Below, piece by piece: positions 33,701-42,461 of a stretch of DNA of 64,000 nucleotides. This stretch comes from Flavobacterium flevense. Its GTDB lineage: Bacteria > Bacteroidota > Bacteroidia > Flavobacteriales > Flavobacteriaceae. The notes beneath the pieces were generated by a model that was not told the origin of the DNA, searched no databases, and was given only the letters and a program-made list of their open reading frames with translations. A program made the position numbers and the translations under genes. The first letter of the stretch is position 1; every line of letters starts with the position of its first letter. The stretch covers positions 26,380 through 90,379 of the forward strand of contig NZ_FRCC01000011.1 in NCBI RefSeq assembly GCF_900142775.1, given 5' to 3'.

Positions 33701-36133
33701 TTGAAAATAATAAATAAGTTATATCCGCACGCTATTGCCATTTTTGGTTTTGTATTAGTTTCACTCATTTATTTTTATCCCGTACTTCAGGGTAAACAGA
33801 TTTTCCAGTCCGATATTGCCCAATACACGGGTATGGCTAAGGAACAAAATGATTTCAGGGCTGTAGAACATTTAGAACCTTACTGGACCAATTCGGCCTT
33901 TGGAGGGATGCCTACTTATCAGTTAGGTGCAAAATATCCGTATGATTTTATAAGTGTATTAGATCATGCTTTACGTTTTTTACCACGCCCGGCTGATTAT
34001 TTATTCCTTTATTTTCTGGGCTTTTATGGTTTGCTTCTGGTATTAAAAACAGATCCGTTAAAAGCATTTTTTGGAGCCGTAGCCTTTGGTTTTTCAACCT
34101 ATCTTATTATTATTTTAGGAGTGGGACATAATGCTAAGGCGCATGCGATTGCTTATATGCCATTAGTTATTGCCGGTTTTATATTGGTTTACAGGAAAAA
34201 ATATATAGCAGGTGGTTTGTTGACGATGATTGCAACAGCATTAGAAATTAATGCGAATCACTTTCAAATGACTTATTATTTGTTGATTTTCCTTTTGATT
34301 CTTTCGGCTTATTATACTTATACGAGGATTAAAACCAAAGAATTTAAAGCGTTATTAACTTCTTTTGGCGTTTTAGCCGTTGCCGGAATTTTTGCTCTTG
34401 GTGCCAATGCTACTAATTTAATGGCTACAGCTGAGTATGCTGATTTTAGTACCCGTGGGAAAAGTGAACTGACCTTTAATCCCGATGGTTCCAGAAGTAC
34501 CAATACCAGTGCCATGACTCGTGATTATATTACCGAATACAGTTATGGGATAACAGAAAGTTTTAATTTAATTGCACCACGACTTTTTGGTGGTTCTAAT
34601 CATGAAGCTTTGGGTACTGACAGCAGTATGTATAATTTTATGATTAGTCAGGGTGTTCCTGCCGGACAGGCGGCTGATTTTGTCAGCGGAATGCCAACAT
34701 ATTGGGGTGATCAGCCCATTGTGGCAGCTCCGGCTTACATAGGAGTAGTGGTTTTCTTCCTGGGAATCCTCGCTTTAATTCTAGATGAAAGAAGAATAAA
34801 ATATGTTTTCCTTTCAGGAGCTGTGGTGGCTTTATTGCTTTCCTGGGGTAAAAATTTCGCAATTTTAACCGATTTCTTTATTGACTACGTTCCTTTGTAT
34901 AATAAGTTCAGAGCCGTTTCTTCTATTCAGGTTATTTTAGAATTATGCTTCCCCGTTTTGGCTATTATGGGATTGCAATCCTTTTTTAAAGTAGATAAAA
35001 ATAAACAGTGGGAAGGTTTATGGCAATCAGGAGCGATTGTTTTAGGAACTATTGTGATTTTGTTTTTATGCAAAAGCATGTTTAGTTTCTCAGGAGCAAG
35101 TGACAGTTATTTTTCCGAAAGCTACGGACCTAGTTTTGTAGATGCTCTTATAAGCGACAGAAAAACGTTATATAGTGCTGATTTGTTACGTTCGGCTTTC
35201 TTTATTGTTTTAACTGCAGGAGTTTTATGGTTGTTTATAAAAAACAGAATAGCGCAAACTACAGCACTTATTCTGGTAGGTTTGTTTATGGTTTCTGATT
35301 TGTTTTTGGTAGATAAAAAATACGTTTCGGCTAAGGATTTTGTAAGCTCAAGAGAAGTTGCTGTTCCTTTTGAGGCAACAGCTGCCGATGCTCAAATTTT
35401 AAGAGATTCATCTCATTACCGTGTTTTTGAAGTAAGTGGTAACTTCTCAAGTGCCCGAACTTCTTATTTCCATAAATCGATAGGTGGTTATCATGCCGCA
35501 AAACCTCGAAGAATGCAACAATTGTTTGATTTCCAAATTGCTAAAAATAATTTGGAAATCCTCAATATGCTAAATGTGAAGTATGTTATCCAGACTGATA
35601 AGGAAGGAAAAGAATTTCCTGTTGTTAATCCGGATGCTAATGGAAATGCCTGGTTTGTTAACGAAGTGAAATTAGTGAATAAAGCTAATGACGAAATGAA
35701 AGCACTGGATCACTTAAACACTAAGAAAGTAGCTGTTTTTAATTTGAATTTATACGGTAGTAAGTTTAAAAATGTACGTTTAAAACGCAATATGGATACT
35801 ACAGGAACCATTCAGTTACGTACTTATAAACCTAATTATATCAAGTATATTTCCGACAGCAAAAATGAAGGTTTAGCTGTTTTCTCTGAAATTTATTATC
35901 CAAATGGCTGGAATGCTTATGTAGATGGAGTAAAAACAGATCATTTTCCGGTAGATTATGTGTTAAGAGCGATGATGTTGCCTAAAGGTGTTCATACCGT
36001 AGAATTCAAGTTTGAACCGGAAGTCATCAAAATCGGAAGTACCATTACACTTATCAGTGGGGCAGGAATGCTTATTTTGTTAATAGGTGGCGTTTATTAC
36101 CAAAGGAAAAAAGGAACTAAGGTTGAAGATTAA
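33701..36133 (+). CDS. YfhO-like polytopic membrane protein (TTG start)
   Basis: The 810-residue protein has about a dozen membrane helices in residues 8-540 and a C-terminal extracytoplasmic beta-domain (about 560-780), with a last helix near 785-803. The pattern matches YfhO-type proteins, which relate to GT-C glycosyltransferases and in Gram-positives glycosylate teichoic acids. Early motifs FQSDIAQYTGMAKEQNDFR and YWTNSAFGGMPTYQ resemble the first periplasmic loop where GT-C enzymes hold their catalytic acid. No ATG exists between the preceding in-frame stop (33653) and TTG at 33701, so the start is TTG. Confidence 0.8.
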   Translation: MKIINKLYPHAIAIFGFVLVSLIYFYPVLQGKQIFQSDIAQYTGMAKEQNDFRAVEHLEPYWTNSAFGGMPTYQLGAKYPYDFISVLDHALRFLPRPADYLFLYFLGFYGLLLVLKTDPLKAFFGAVAFGFSTYLIIILGVGHNAKAHAIAYMPLVIAGFILVYRKKYIAGGLLTMIATALEINANHFQMTYYLLIFLLILSAYYTYTRIKTKEFKALLTSFGVLAVAGIFALGANATNLMATAEYADFSTRGKSELTFNPDGSRSTNTSAMTRDYITEYSYGITESFNLIAPRLFGGSNHEALGTDSSMYNFMISQGVPAGQAADFVSGMPTYWGDQPIVAAPAYIGVVVFFLGILALILDERRIKYVFLSGAVVALLLSWGKNFAILTDFFIDYVPLYNKFRAVSSIQVILELCFPVLAIMGLQSFFKVDKNKQWEGLWQSGAIVLGTIVILFLCKSMFSFSGASDSYFSESYGPSFVDALISDRKTLYSADLLRSAFFIVLTAGVLWLFIKNRIAQTTALILVGLFMVSDLFLVDKKYVSAKDFVSSREVAVPFEATAADAQILRDSSHYRVFEVSGNFSSARTSYFHKSIGGYHAAKPRRMQQLFDFQIAKNNLEILNMLNVKYVIQTDKEGKEFPVVNPDANGNAWFVNEVKLVNKANDEMKALDHLNTKKVAVFNLNLYGSKFKNVRLKRNMDTTGTIQLRTYKPNYIKYISDSKNEGLAVFSEIYYPNGWNAYVDGVKTDHFPVDYVLRAMMLPKGVHTVEFKFEPEVIKIGSTITLISGAGMLILLIGGVYYQRKKGTKVED

Positions 36134-36216
36134 CGATTGAAGATTTTTGATTTAGAAATCTGCATTCAAAAAAAAATAGTTAATCTGCATTCTGCAATTA
36201 TCAGCTTCATTATCAT

Positions 36217-37527
36217 TTGAAAACTATAGTCAAATTGGAACCAAAAAAAGTCCTTATTATTACTTATTATTGGCCGCCTGCCGGAGGTCCGGGAGTGCAA
36301 CGCTGGTTAAAATTTGTCAAATATTTACCTGATTTTGGTGTTCAGCCCATTGTCTATATTCCTGAAAATCCCACATATCCCATTGTAGACGAAAATTTAC
36401 TTCAGGAAGTTTCCGATAAGGCGATTATTCTGAAGCAAAAAATATTCGAACCCTATCAATTGGCTTCTTTTTTATCGAAGAATAAGACTAAGAAGATGAA
36501 TTCGGGGATTATTCCCAACCAAAAGAAACAATCTTTTTTAGACAAGGTTTTCTTGTGGATTCGCGGGAATTTATTTATCCCTGACGCTCGTTTTTTTTGG
36601 GTAAAACCTTCTGTTTCCTATTTAGAAAAATACATTGTTGAGAATAATATAGATACGATTGTTACATCAGGTCCCCCACATAGTTTACACCTCATAGGAC
36701 TGGAATTAAAACAAAAACTGAATGTAAAATGGTTTGCTGATTTCAGGGATCCCTGGACTACAATAGGCTATCATAAATCATTGCGACTGTCTGATTTTGC
36801 AGCTCAGAGACATAAGGATTTAGAATCTAAAGTTTTAAATACTGCCGATACTATTATTGTGACCAGCAAAACTACAAAATCAGAGTTTGAAGCGCTGACT
36901 ACAAAACCTATTGCAGTAATTACAAATGGTTTTGATGTAGAAAATGTTGAAAAACAACCATTGGATACTAAGTTTTCTTTGGCACATATTGGTTCTTTTC
37001 TTTCGGCCAGAAATCCTAAATTATTATGGGAATCTTTAACGGAATTATTAGGTGAAATTCCTGATTTTGGATCTCATTTAGAAATTAAACTAATTGGCGC
37101 TGTTAGTCAGGAAGTGCTGGATACGATTGCTGCTTTTGGCCTGAATTCGTATTTGAATAATCTGGGGTATGTTTCGCATGCTGAGGCTATTGTTCACCAA
37201 AGAAAATCGCAGGTTTTATTGTTAATCGAAATTGATTCGAAAGAAACAAAGAGTATTATTCCGGGGAAATTATTCGAATATATGGTTTCTAACAGACCCA
37301 TAATTGCTATTGGACCTAATGGTTCTGACTTTGCAGAAATTATTACCAATACTAATACGGGAGTGTTTTTTGATTATTCTGAAAAAGTAAAGCTAAAAAA
37401 CTTAATTTTGGACTTTTATAATCAGTATCTGGAAGGCAAATTACAATCTCACGGGATTGGTATGGAAAAATATTCCAGAAAAAATTTGACGGGACAATTG
37501 GTACAACTTCTGACTTCTAACAACTAA
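36217..37527 (+). CDS. Glycosyltransferase, GT-B/GT4-like (TTG start)
   Basis: The 436-residue protein is a GT-B-fold glycosyltransferase. ITYYWPPAGGPGVQRWLKF near the start is the acceptor-domain signature seen in Bacteroidota group 1 glycosyltransferases. The C-terminal donor domain contains LFEYMVSNRPIIAIGPNGSD with the conserved Glu for nucleotide-sugar binding. The start has no ATG option: an in-frame stop lies at 36181, then TTG at 36217 or 36235. It is followed 14 bases later by the flippase gene, so both probably serve a surface polysaccharide or lipid-linked sugar. Confidence 0.86.
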   Translation: MKTIVKLEPKKVLIITYYWPPAGGPGVQRWLKFVKYLPDFGVQPIVYIPENPTYPIVDENLLQEVSDKAIILKQKIFEPYQLASFLSKNKTKKMNSGIIPNQKKQSFLDKVFLWIRGNLFIPDARFFWVKPSVSYLEKYIVENNIDTIVTSGPPHSLHLIGLELKQKLNVKWFADFRDPWTTIGYHKSLRLSDFAAQRHKDLESKVLNTADTIIVTSKTTKSEFEALTTKPIAVITNGFDVENVEKQPLDTKFSLAHIGSFLSARNPKLLWESLTELLGEIPDFGSHLEIKLIGAVSQEVLDTIAAFGLNSYLNNLGYVSHAEAIVHQRKSQVLLLIEIDSKETKSIIPGKLFEYMVSNRPIIAIGPNGSDFAEIITNTNTGVFFDYSEKVKLKNLILDFYNQYLEGKLQSHGIGMEKYSRKNLTGQLVQLLTSNN

Positions 37528-37541
37528 TTTCGTACTTATAA

Positions 37542-39011
37542 ATGGGACTTGTATTAAATCAGTCATTAAAAAATACTATAATAACCTATATTGGTTTCGG
37601 GATTGGAGCCATCAATACCATTTATTTATATCCTTTTTTTTTAGGAGCAACCTATTATGCTTTAAATAATTATATTCTTTCGGCGGCGGCGATTATTATG
37701 CCTTTGCTAGCTTTTGGGATGCAAAATACTTTAGTCAAGTTTTTTTCTCAGTGTAAAACAGATAAGGAACAGGACGAATTTTTATCCTTTGCAGTTTTGT
37801 TTCCTTTGGTTTTGTCCATTCCGTTACTGTTAATTTATGTGCTTTTTTACGGAGATATATCAGATTATTTGTCCAAAGTGAATCCCATTGTAAAAGATTT
37901 TTTATGGCTAATTCCTTTCATCGGAATTTGCATGGCTTATTTCGAAATTTTTTATGCCTGGGCAAGAGTTCAGATGCACTCGGTTTTTGGGAATTTCATT
38001 AAAGAAGTTGGCTTGCGTTTATTCTCATTAATTGCTCTTGTTGGAGTGTATTATGACTGGATTAGCCCTGTAGAGTTTATTTATGTAACAGCAGTTATTT
38101 ATTTTTTAGCTTTTGTGGTAACTATGTTTTATGCATTTTATCTAAAAAAACCACATTTCCAGATAGCTGTTCCTAATAATGTAAAGGATATTACGGTGTA
38201 TACTTTTTTTATTATTTTGTCAGGAGGAGTAGCAACGTTACTGTTGGATATTGATAAAATAATGCTGAATCAATATATCAAAATTGAAAATATTGCCTAC
38301 TATTCGGTGGCTACATATATCGCATTAGTGATTTCGGTTCCCAGTAGGGCTATGCACCAAATTGTATATCCCATAACGGCAAAATTAATGCATGAAGAAA
38401 AACATGATGAGCTGAATGATTTGTATAAAAAGACTTCGATTAATCTGCAAATTGTAGGCGGATACGTGATGCTTTGCATTTTTGTAAATATTAATCAACT
38501 GTATGAAATGATTCCGCCGGAATACGGAGGAGGAATATATGTGGTTTTTATGATTGGTTTGTCAAAATATTTTGATTTGATTTTAGGTAATAACAATGCC
38601 ATCATTTTTAACACTAAATATTATAGAGCAGTCTTATTCCTCGGTGTGGTTCTGGTTTTCCTTACCGTTGGTTTAAACATGATTTTTATTCCTCTATACG
38701 GAATTCTGGGATCAGCTTTCGCTACTTTGTTGTCCATTACTTTGTACAGCGTGGCCAAATTAGCTTTTGTTGTAAAAAGGTTGCATTTGTATCCTTTTAC
38801 GAATCAGACATTGTATTCTCTAGGTTTAACCTTTATTTTATTTATGCTGTTCTACTTTTGGGATTTTACCTTTAATTCCATTATTTCCATTGTTTTGAAA
38901 TCGGTACTGGTGAGTTTAGCTTATATATATTTAAATTATAGATTTGTTATTTCTCTTCAAATCAATGAAGTTATTGATGGTTTGTTAAAGAAATTTAAAT
39001 TAATAAAGTAA
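37542..39011 (+). CDS. Polysaccharide flippase (Wzx/MATE-like oligosaccharide translocase)
   Basis: The 489-residue integral membrane protein has 12-14 helices spread over the whole length, with the N-terminal pattern IGFGIGAINTIYLYPFFLG of MVF/MOP-type polysaccharide exporters. Members flip undecaprenyl-linked oligosaccharides across the inner membrane. It lies 14 bases after the glycosyltransferase gene, and the pair is expected to work in the same glycan route. No ligase or polymerase is adjacent, so the rest of the pathway lies elsewhere. Confidence 0.86.
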   Translation: MGLVLNQSLKNTIITYIGFGIGAINTIYLYPFFLGATYYALNNYILSAAAIIMPLLAFGMQNTLVKFFSQCKTDKEQDEFLSFAVLFPLVLSIPLLLIYVLFYGDISDYLSKVNPIVKDFLWLIPFIGICMAYFEIFYAWARVQMHSVFGNFIKEVGLRLFSLIALVGVYYDWISPVEFIYVTAVIYFLAFVVTMFYAFYLKKPHFQIAVPNNVKDITVYTFFIILSGGVATLLLDIDKIMLNQYIKIENIAYYSVATYIALVISVPSRAMHQIVYPITAKLMHEEKHDELNDLYKKTSINLQIVGGYVMLCIFVNINQLYEMIPPEYGGGIYVVFMIGLSKYFDLILGNNNAIIFNTKYYRAVLFLGVVLVFLTVGLNMIFIPLYGILGSAFATLLSITLYSVAKLAFVVKRLHLYPFTNQTLYSLGLTFILFMLFYFWDFTFNSIISIVLKSVLVSLAYIYLNYRFVISLQINEVIDGLLKKFKLIK

Positions 39012-39084
39012 TTTTTTACAAAAACCGAGTTTAAACAAGTGTTAATCACTAAAAGTGGGTATTTGAAATCCTGATTTATGGTAT

Positions 39085-39092
39085 TAATTTTG
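39085..39092 (+). promoter_or_regulatory. Bacteroidota -7 box (TAATTTTG)
   Basis: Exact TAnnTTTG match, 50 bases before the ATG at 39142. Confidence 0.6.
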
Positions 39093-39141
39093 TAGCAGAA
39101 TGTATTTCATTAGAAGTATAACAAGATTAAAACAACCAATT

Positions 39142-39435
39142 ATGATAAATATTATTCTTGATAAACCGGAAAATTTGAAATTAAATGAGGTTTTAGATAA
39201 AAAAATTAAGAAAGGTTTTGTTGTAGAGGAAGTTAATCATAAATTACCATTTGTGATTTTGTCTAAAAAACCGGAAAAAATCAATCACCATTTAAACTTT
39301 TTAATTTCTTGTGCTACTTTTGGTTTATGGTCTATTCCCTGGATATATAAAAGCTTAGAAGCTAAAAAAGAGAAAAAAATTATAATTGCTATCGACGAAG
39401 ATGGAAACACTTTTGAAGATAAATGTTATAATTAA
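39142..39435 (+). CDS. Small protein of unknown function with one hydrophobic segment
   Basis: The 97-residue product begins MINIILDKPENLKL, has a hydrophobic stretch around residues 53-72 (FLISCATFGLWSIPWIYKSL) and a polar, charged C-terminus. I do not recognise a family; the C-terminal half resembles short single-helix membrane proteins. The ATG at 39142 is preferred over 39100 because the predicted transcription start lies next to 39100 and would leave no leader. It is convergent with uvrA across a terminator. Confidence 0.55.
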   Translation: MINIILDKPENLKLNEVLDKKIKKGFVVEEVNHKLPFVILSKKPEKINHHLNFLISCATFGLWSIPWIYKSLEAKKEKKIIIAIDEDGNTFEDKCYN

Positions 39436-39453
39436 ATAACTTAAAATTGTAAA

Positions 39454-39489
39454 CAAAAACTCCGTCTGATTAAGGCGGAGTTTTTTGTT
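39454..39489. terminator. Bidirectional terminator between 39142 gene and uvrA
   Basis: AAAAACTCCG and CGGAGTTTTT form a stem around an 11-base loop, with A-run and T-run on the two sides. Confidence 0.85.
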
Positions 39490-42276
39490 TTATAGCTTTT
39501 CTTTGAGGTATTGAGCAGTAATTGATTTTTTGTTTTTTACAATTTCTTCAGGAGTTCCCACGGCTAATAATTGTCCGCCATTTTCTCCGCCTTCAGGTCC
39601 TAAATCAATTATCCAGTCGGCACATTTTATTAAATCGAGATTGTGTTCGATGACTAATAAGGAATGTCCTTTTTCTAATAAAGCATCAAATGAGGCTAAA
39701 AGTTTCTTGATGTCGTGAAAATGCAAGCCCGTTGTAGGTTCGTCAAAAACAAATAAAGCTTTGTCTTTCGTAGCTCCTTTTACCAGAAAAGAAGCCAATT
39801 TGATACGTTGTGCTTCTCCGCCGGAAAGTGTAGAAGACGATTGCCCTAATTGTACATAACCCAGACCCACATCCTGTAACGGTTTTAATTTTTGAGTAAT
39901 TTTATTTTGTTTGTTTTTTTCGAAAAAAGCAACGGCATCATCAATAGTCATTGTTAAGATATCATTGATGTTCTTGCCTTCAAATGCGACTTCAAGGATT
40001 TCTTTTTTAAAGCGTTTCCCGTTACAGGTTTCACATGGCAATTGTACATCGGCCATGAAAACCATTTCTACATTGATAGTTCCTTCGCCACTACAGGTTT
40101 CACAGCGACCTCCATCAACATTAAAAGAAAAATGTTTGGGCTGATACCCTCTTATTTTAGACAATTTTTCTTTAGCAAATAAATCTCTGATGTCATCATA
40201 CGCTTTAATGTAGGTCACAGGATTTGAACGTGAACTACGACCAATAGGGTTTTGATCTACATATTCAATATGTTTTATTTGCGAAAAAGAACCTGCTATT
40301 TCGGTAAATTGCCCGGCTTTTTCTCCGGCATTATCCAGTTTTTTCTGCATGGCAGGAAACAGAATTTTCTTGACAAGCGTACTTTTTCCACTTCCGGAAA
40401 CCCCGGTAATTACAGTGAGGACATCCAGAGGAAAAGTAACATCAATATTTTGAAGGTTGTTTTCTCTGGCGCCTTTTATTTCGATAAAATTTTTAAAACT
40501 GCGACGTTTTTTAGGAACAGCAATTTCTAAATCTCCATTGAGGTATTTTGCTGTTAAGGAAGTTGATTTCAGAATTTCATCAAAATCACCCTGAGCAACC
40601 AGTTCTCCTCCAAAAGTCCCTGCTTCCGGACCAATATCAATAATCATATCAGCCGCTTTCATGATATCTTCATCATGTTCTACCACGATTACTGTGTTTC
40701 CTAAATCACGTAAAGACAAAAGAACTTTTATCAGGCGTTCACTGTCTTTTGGGTGTAAACCAATACTCGGTTCATCCAGAATATACATAGAACCCACTAA
40801 ACTACTGCCAAGCGAAGTCGCTAAGTTGATGCGCTGCGATTCTCCTCCCGAAAGTGTGGATGAGTTTCTATTGAGCGTTAAATAGTCCAGACCAACTTCC
40901 GTTAAAAATGACAATCGGTTATTGATTTCGATTAAAAGTCTTTTGGCAATCTGTTTTTCGTAGGAGTCTAATTCCAGATTTTTAAAGAATTCAGCCAAAT
41001 GTCTGATGGGTAAATCAACCAAATCAGAAACCGTTTTGCCGTTGATTTTTACATAAGAAGCTTCTACACGCAAACGCTTTCCTTTACAGGTTTGGCATTT
41101 GGTTTTTCCACGGTAACGCGACAGCATCACCCGATTTTGAATTTTATAATTTTTGGCTTCCAATTCCTGAAAAAAATCATTTAGGCCTTCAAAATAAGAA
41201 TTTCCGGTCCAGATTAACTCTTTTTGTTCTTCCGTTAACTGAAAATAGGGTTTATGAATAGGAAAATCAAATTTATAAGCGCTATTCACTAATTGATCCC
41301 GATACCAACTCATGCTTTCGCCGCGCCACGGAAAAATGGCATTTTCATAAATAGACAAACTGGTATTAGGAACAACTAATTCGGCATCAATCCCAATGAT
41401 GTTTCCGTAACCTTCACAGCTTGGACAGGCTCCGTAAGGATTGTTAAAACTGAATAAATGGACATTCGGTTCTAAGAAATTAATGCCATCCAATTCAAAA
41501 TTATTCGAATAATCCAATCGCTTGTCCGTATTTAATTCCTGTAAATAACAGATTCCTTTTCCTTCATAAAAGGCAGTTTGCACGGCATCAGCAAGACGGT
41601 TATAGAATTCTTCTTCGTCTTTAACTACAATTCGATCCACAATTAAAAGAACATCTTTATTGTCTAACGAATGTTGGTCAATCTCGTCCAGACGAACCAT
41701 TTCATTATCCACTAATATTCGGGAAAAACCCTGTTGCAGTAAAACTTTTAATTTGTCTTCCAGTTGTCTTCCTTCTTCCAGATGAATTGGGGCAAGAAGC
41801 AGCCATTTACTGTTAGGTTCTAATTGTTTAACATCATTGATAACATCCGAAACGGTGTTTTTCTTCACTTCGCGACCAGAAACCGGAGAAAAAGTTCGGC
41901 CAATCCGGGCAAACAGCAGTTTCATATAGTCGTAAATTTCCGTCGAAGTCCCCACGGTAGAACGGGCATTACTGGTATTTACTTTTTGTTCAATGGCAAT
42001 AGCAGGAGCTATTCCTTTGATGTATTCTACTTTTGGTTTGTCTAATCTGCCCAGGAATTGTCGGGCATAAGAAGACAGACTTTCTACATAACGGCGTTGT
42101 CCTTCGGCATACAAAGTATCAAATGCCAAACTGGATTTTCCTGAACCGGAAAGTCCTGTAATCACTACTAACTTGTTACGTGGAATAACTACATCAAGGT
42201 TTTTTAAGTTGTGAACCTGAGCACCTTTTATTATTATATTTTTCTTTGGATCTATTTTAGAAAAGTCAACTTGCAT
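39490..42276 (-). CDS. uvrA: Excinuclease ABC subunit A
   Basis: UvrA is the damage-recognition ATPase of nucleotide excision repair; it loads UvrB on lesions. The 928-residue protein has two ABC ATPase modules: Walker [10 protein letters not shown] (near 39-47) and GVSGSGKST (near 628-636). It also has two signature LSGGE motifs and the zinc-binding CXXC pairs [23 protein letters not shown] and CETCNGK. Length and domain order are standard. A -7 box (CAAAAGTA on the plus strand) precedes the start by 18 bases. No LexA-type operator is obvious. Confidence 0.97.
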   Translation of the reverse strand: MQVDFSKIDPKKNIIIKGAQVHNLKNLDVVIPRNKLVVITGLSGSGKSSLAFDTLYAEGQRRYVESLSSYARQFLGRLDKPKVEYIKGIAPAIAIEQKVNTSNARSTVGTSTEIYDYMKLLFARIGRTFSPVSGREVKKNTVSDVINDVKQLEPNSKWLLLAPIHLEEGRQLEDKLKVLLQQGFSRILVDNEMVRLDEIDQHSLDNKDVLLIVDRIVVKDEEEFYNRLADAVQTAFYEGKGICYLQELNTDKRLDYSNNFELDGINFLEPNVHLFSFNNPYGACPSCEGYGNIIGIDAELVVPNTSLSIYENAIFPWRGESMSWYRDQLVNSAYKFDFPIHKPYFQLTEEQKELIWTGNSYFEGLNDFFQELEAKNYKIQNRVMLSRYRGKTKCQTCKGKRLRVEASYVKINGKTVSDLVDLPIRHLAEFFKNLELDSYEKQIAKRLLIEINNRLSFLTEVGLDYLTLNRNSSTLSGGESQRINLATSLGSSLVGSMYILDEPSIGLHPKDSERLIKVLLSLRDLGNTVIVVEHDEDIMKAADMIIDIGPEAGTFGGELVAQGDFDEILKSTSLTAKYLNGDLEIAVPKKRRSFKNFIEIKGARENNLQNIDVTFPLDVLTVITGVSGSGKSTLVKKILFPAMQKKLDNAGEKAGQFTEIAGSFSQIKHIEYVDQNPIGRSSRSNPVTYIKAYDDIRDLFAKEKLSKIRGYQPKHFSFNVDGGRCETCSGEGTINVEMVFMADVQLPCETCNGKRFKKEILEVAFEGKNINDILTMTIDDAVAFFEKNKQNKITQKLKPLQDVGLGYVQLGQSSSTLSGGEAQRIKLASFLVKGATKDKALFVFDEPTTGLHFHDIKKLLASFDALLEKGHSLLVIEHNLDLIKCADWIIDLGPEGGENGGQLLAVGTPEEIVKNKKSITAQYLKEKL

Positions 42277-42294
42277 AAAAAATATTGATTTCTA

Positions 42295-42302
42295 CAAAAG
42301 TA
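42295..42302 (-). promoter_or_regulatory. Bacteroidota -7 box (TACTTTTG) for uvrA
   Basis: Exact TAnnTTTG match on the minus strand. TTTGTCG lies 16 bases further upstream as a possible -33 element. Confidence 0.65.
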
Positions 42303-42461
42303 ATCATTTTTAAAACGACAAACAGGGATGAACAAAACCTAAATTTAGTTAAATAAGTTAGGTGCTGAGCCAATAAATAAATAATTATTATCTGGTGTTT
42401 TTTAGAACAACTAATAGGATTTAGTTTTAAATTTACACTAGACCACCAAAAAACCAAAGCC

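Noticed and set aside
39100..39141. Upstream ATG for the small gene before uvrA
   Set aside because: The predicted transcription start falls at about the same position, and the added residues are not distinctive.
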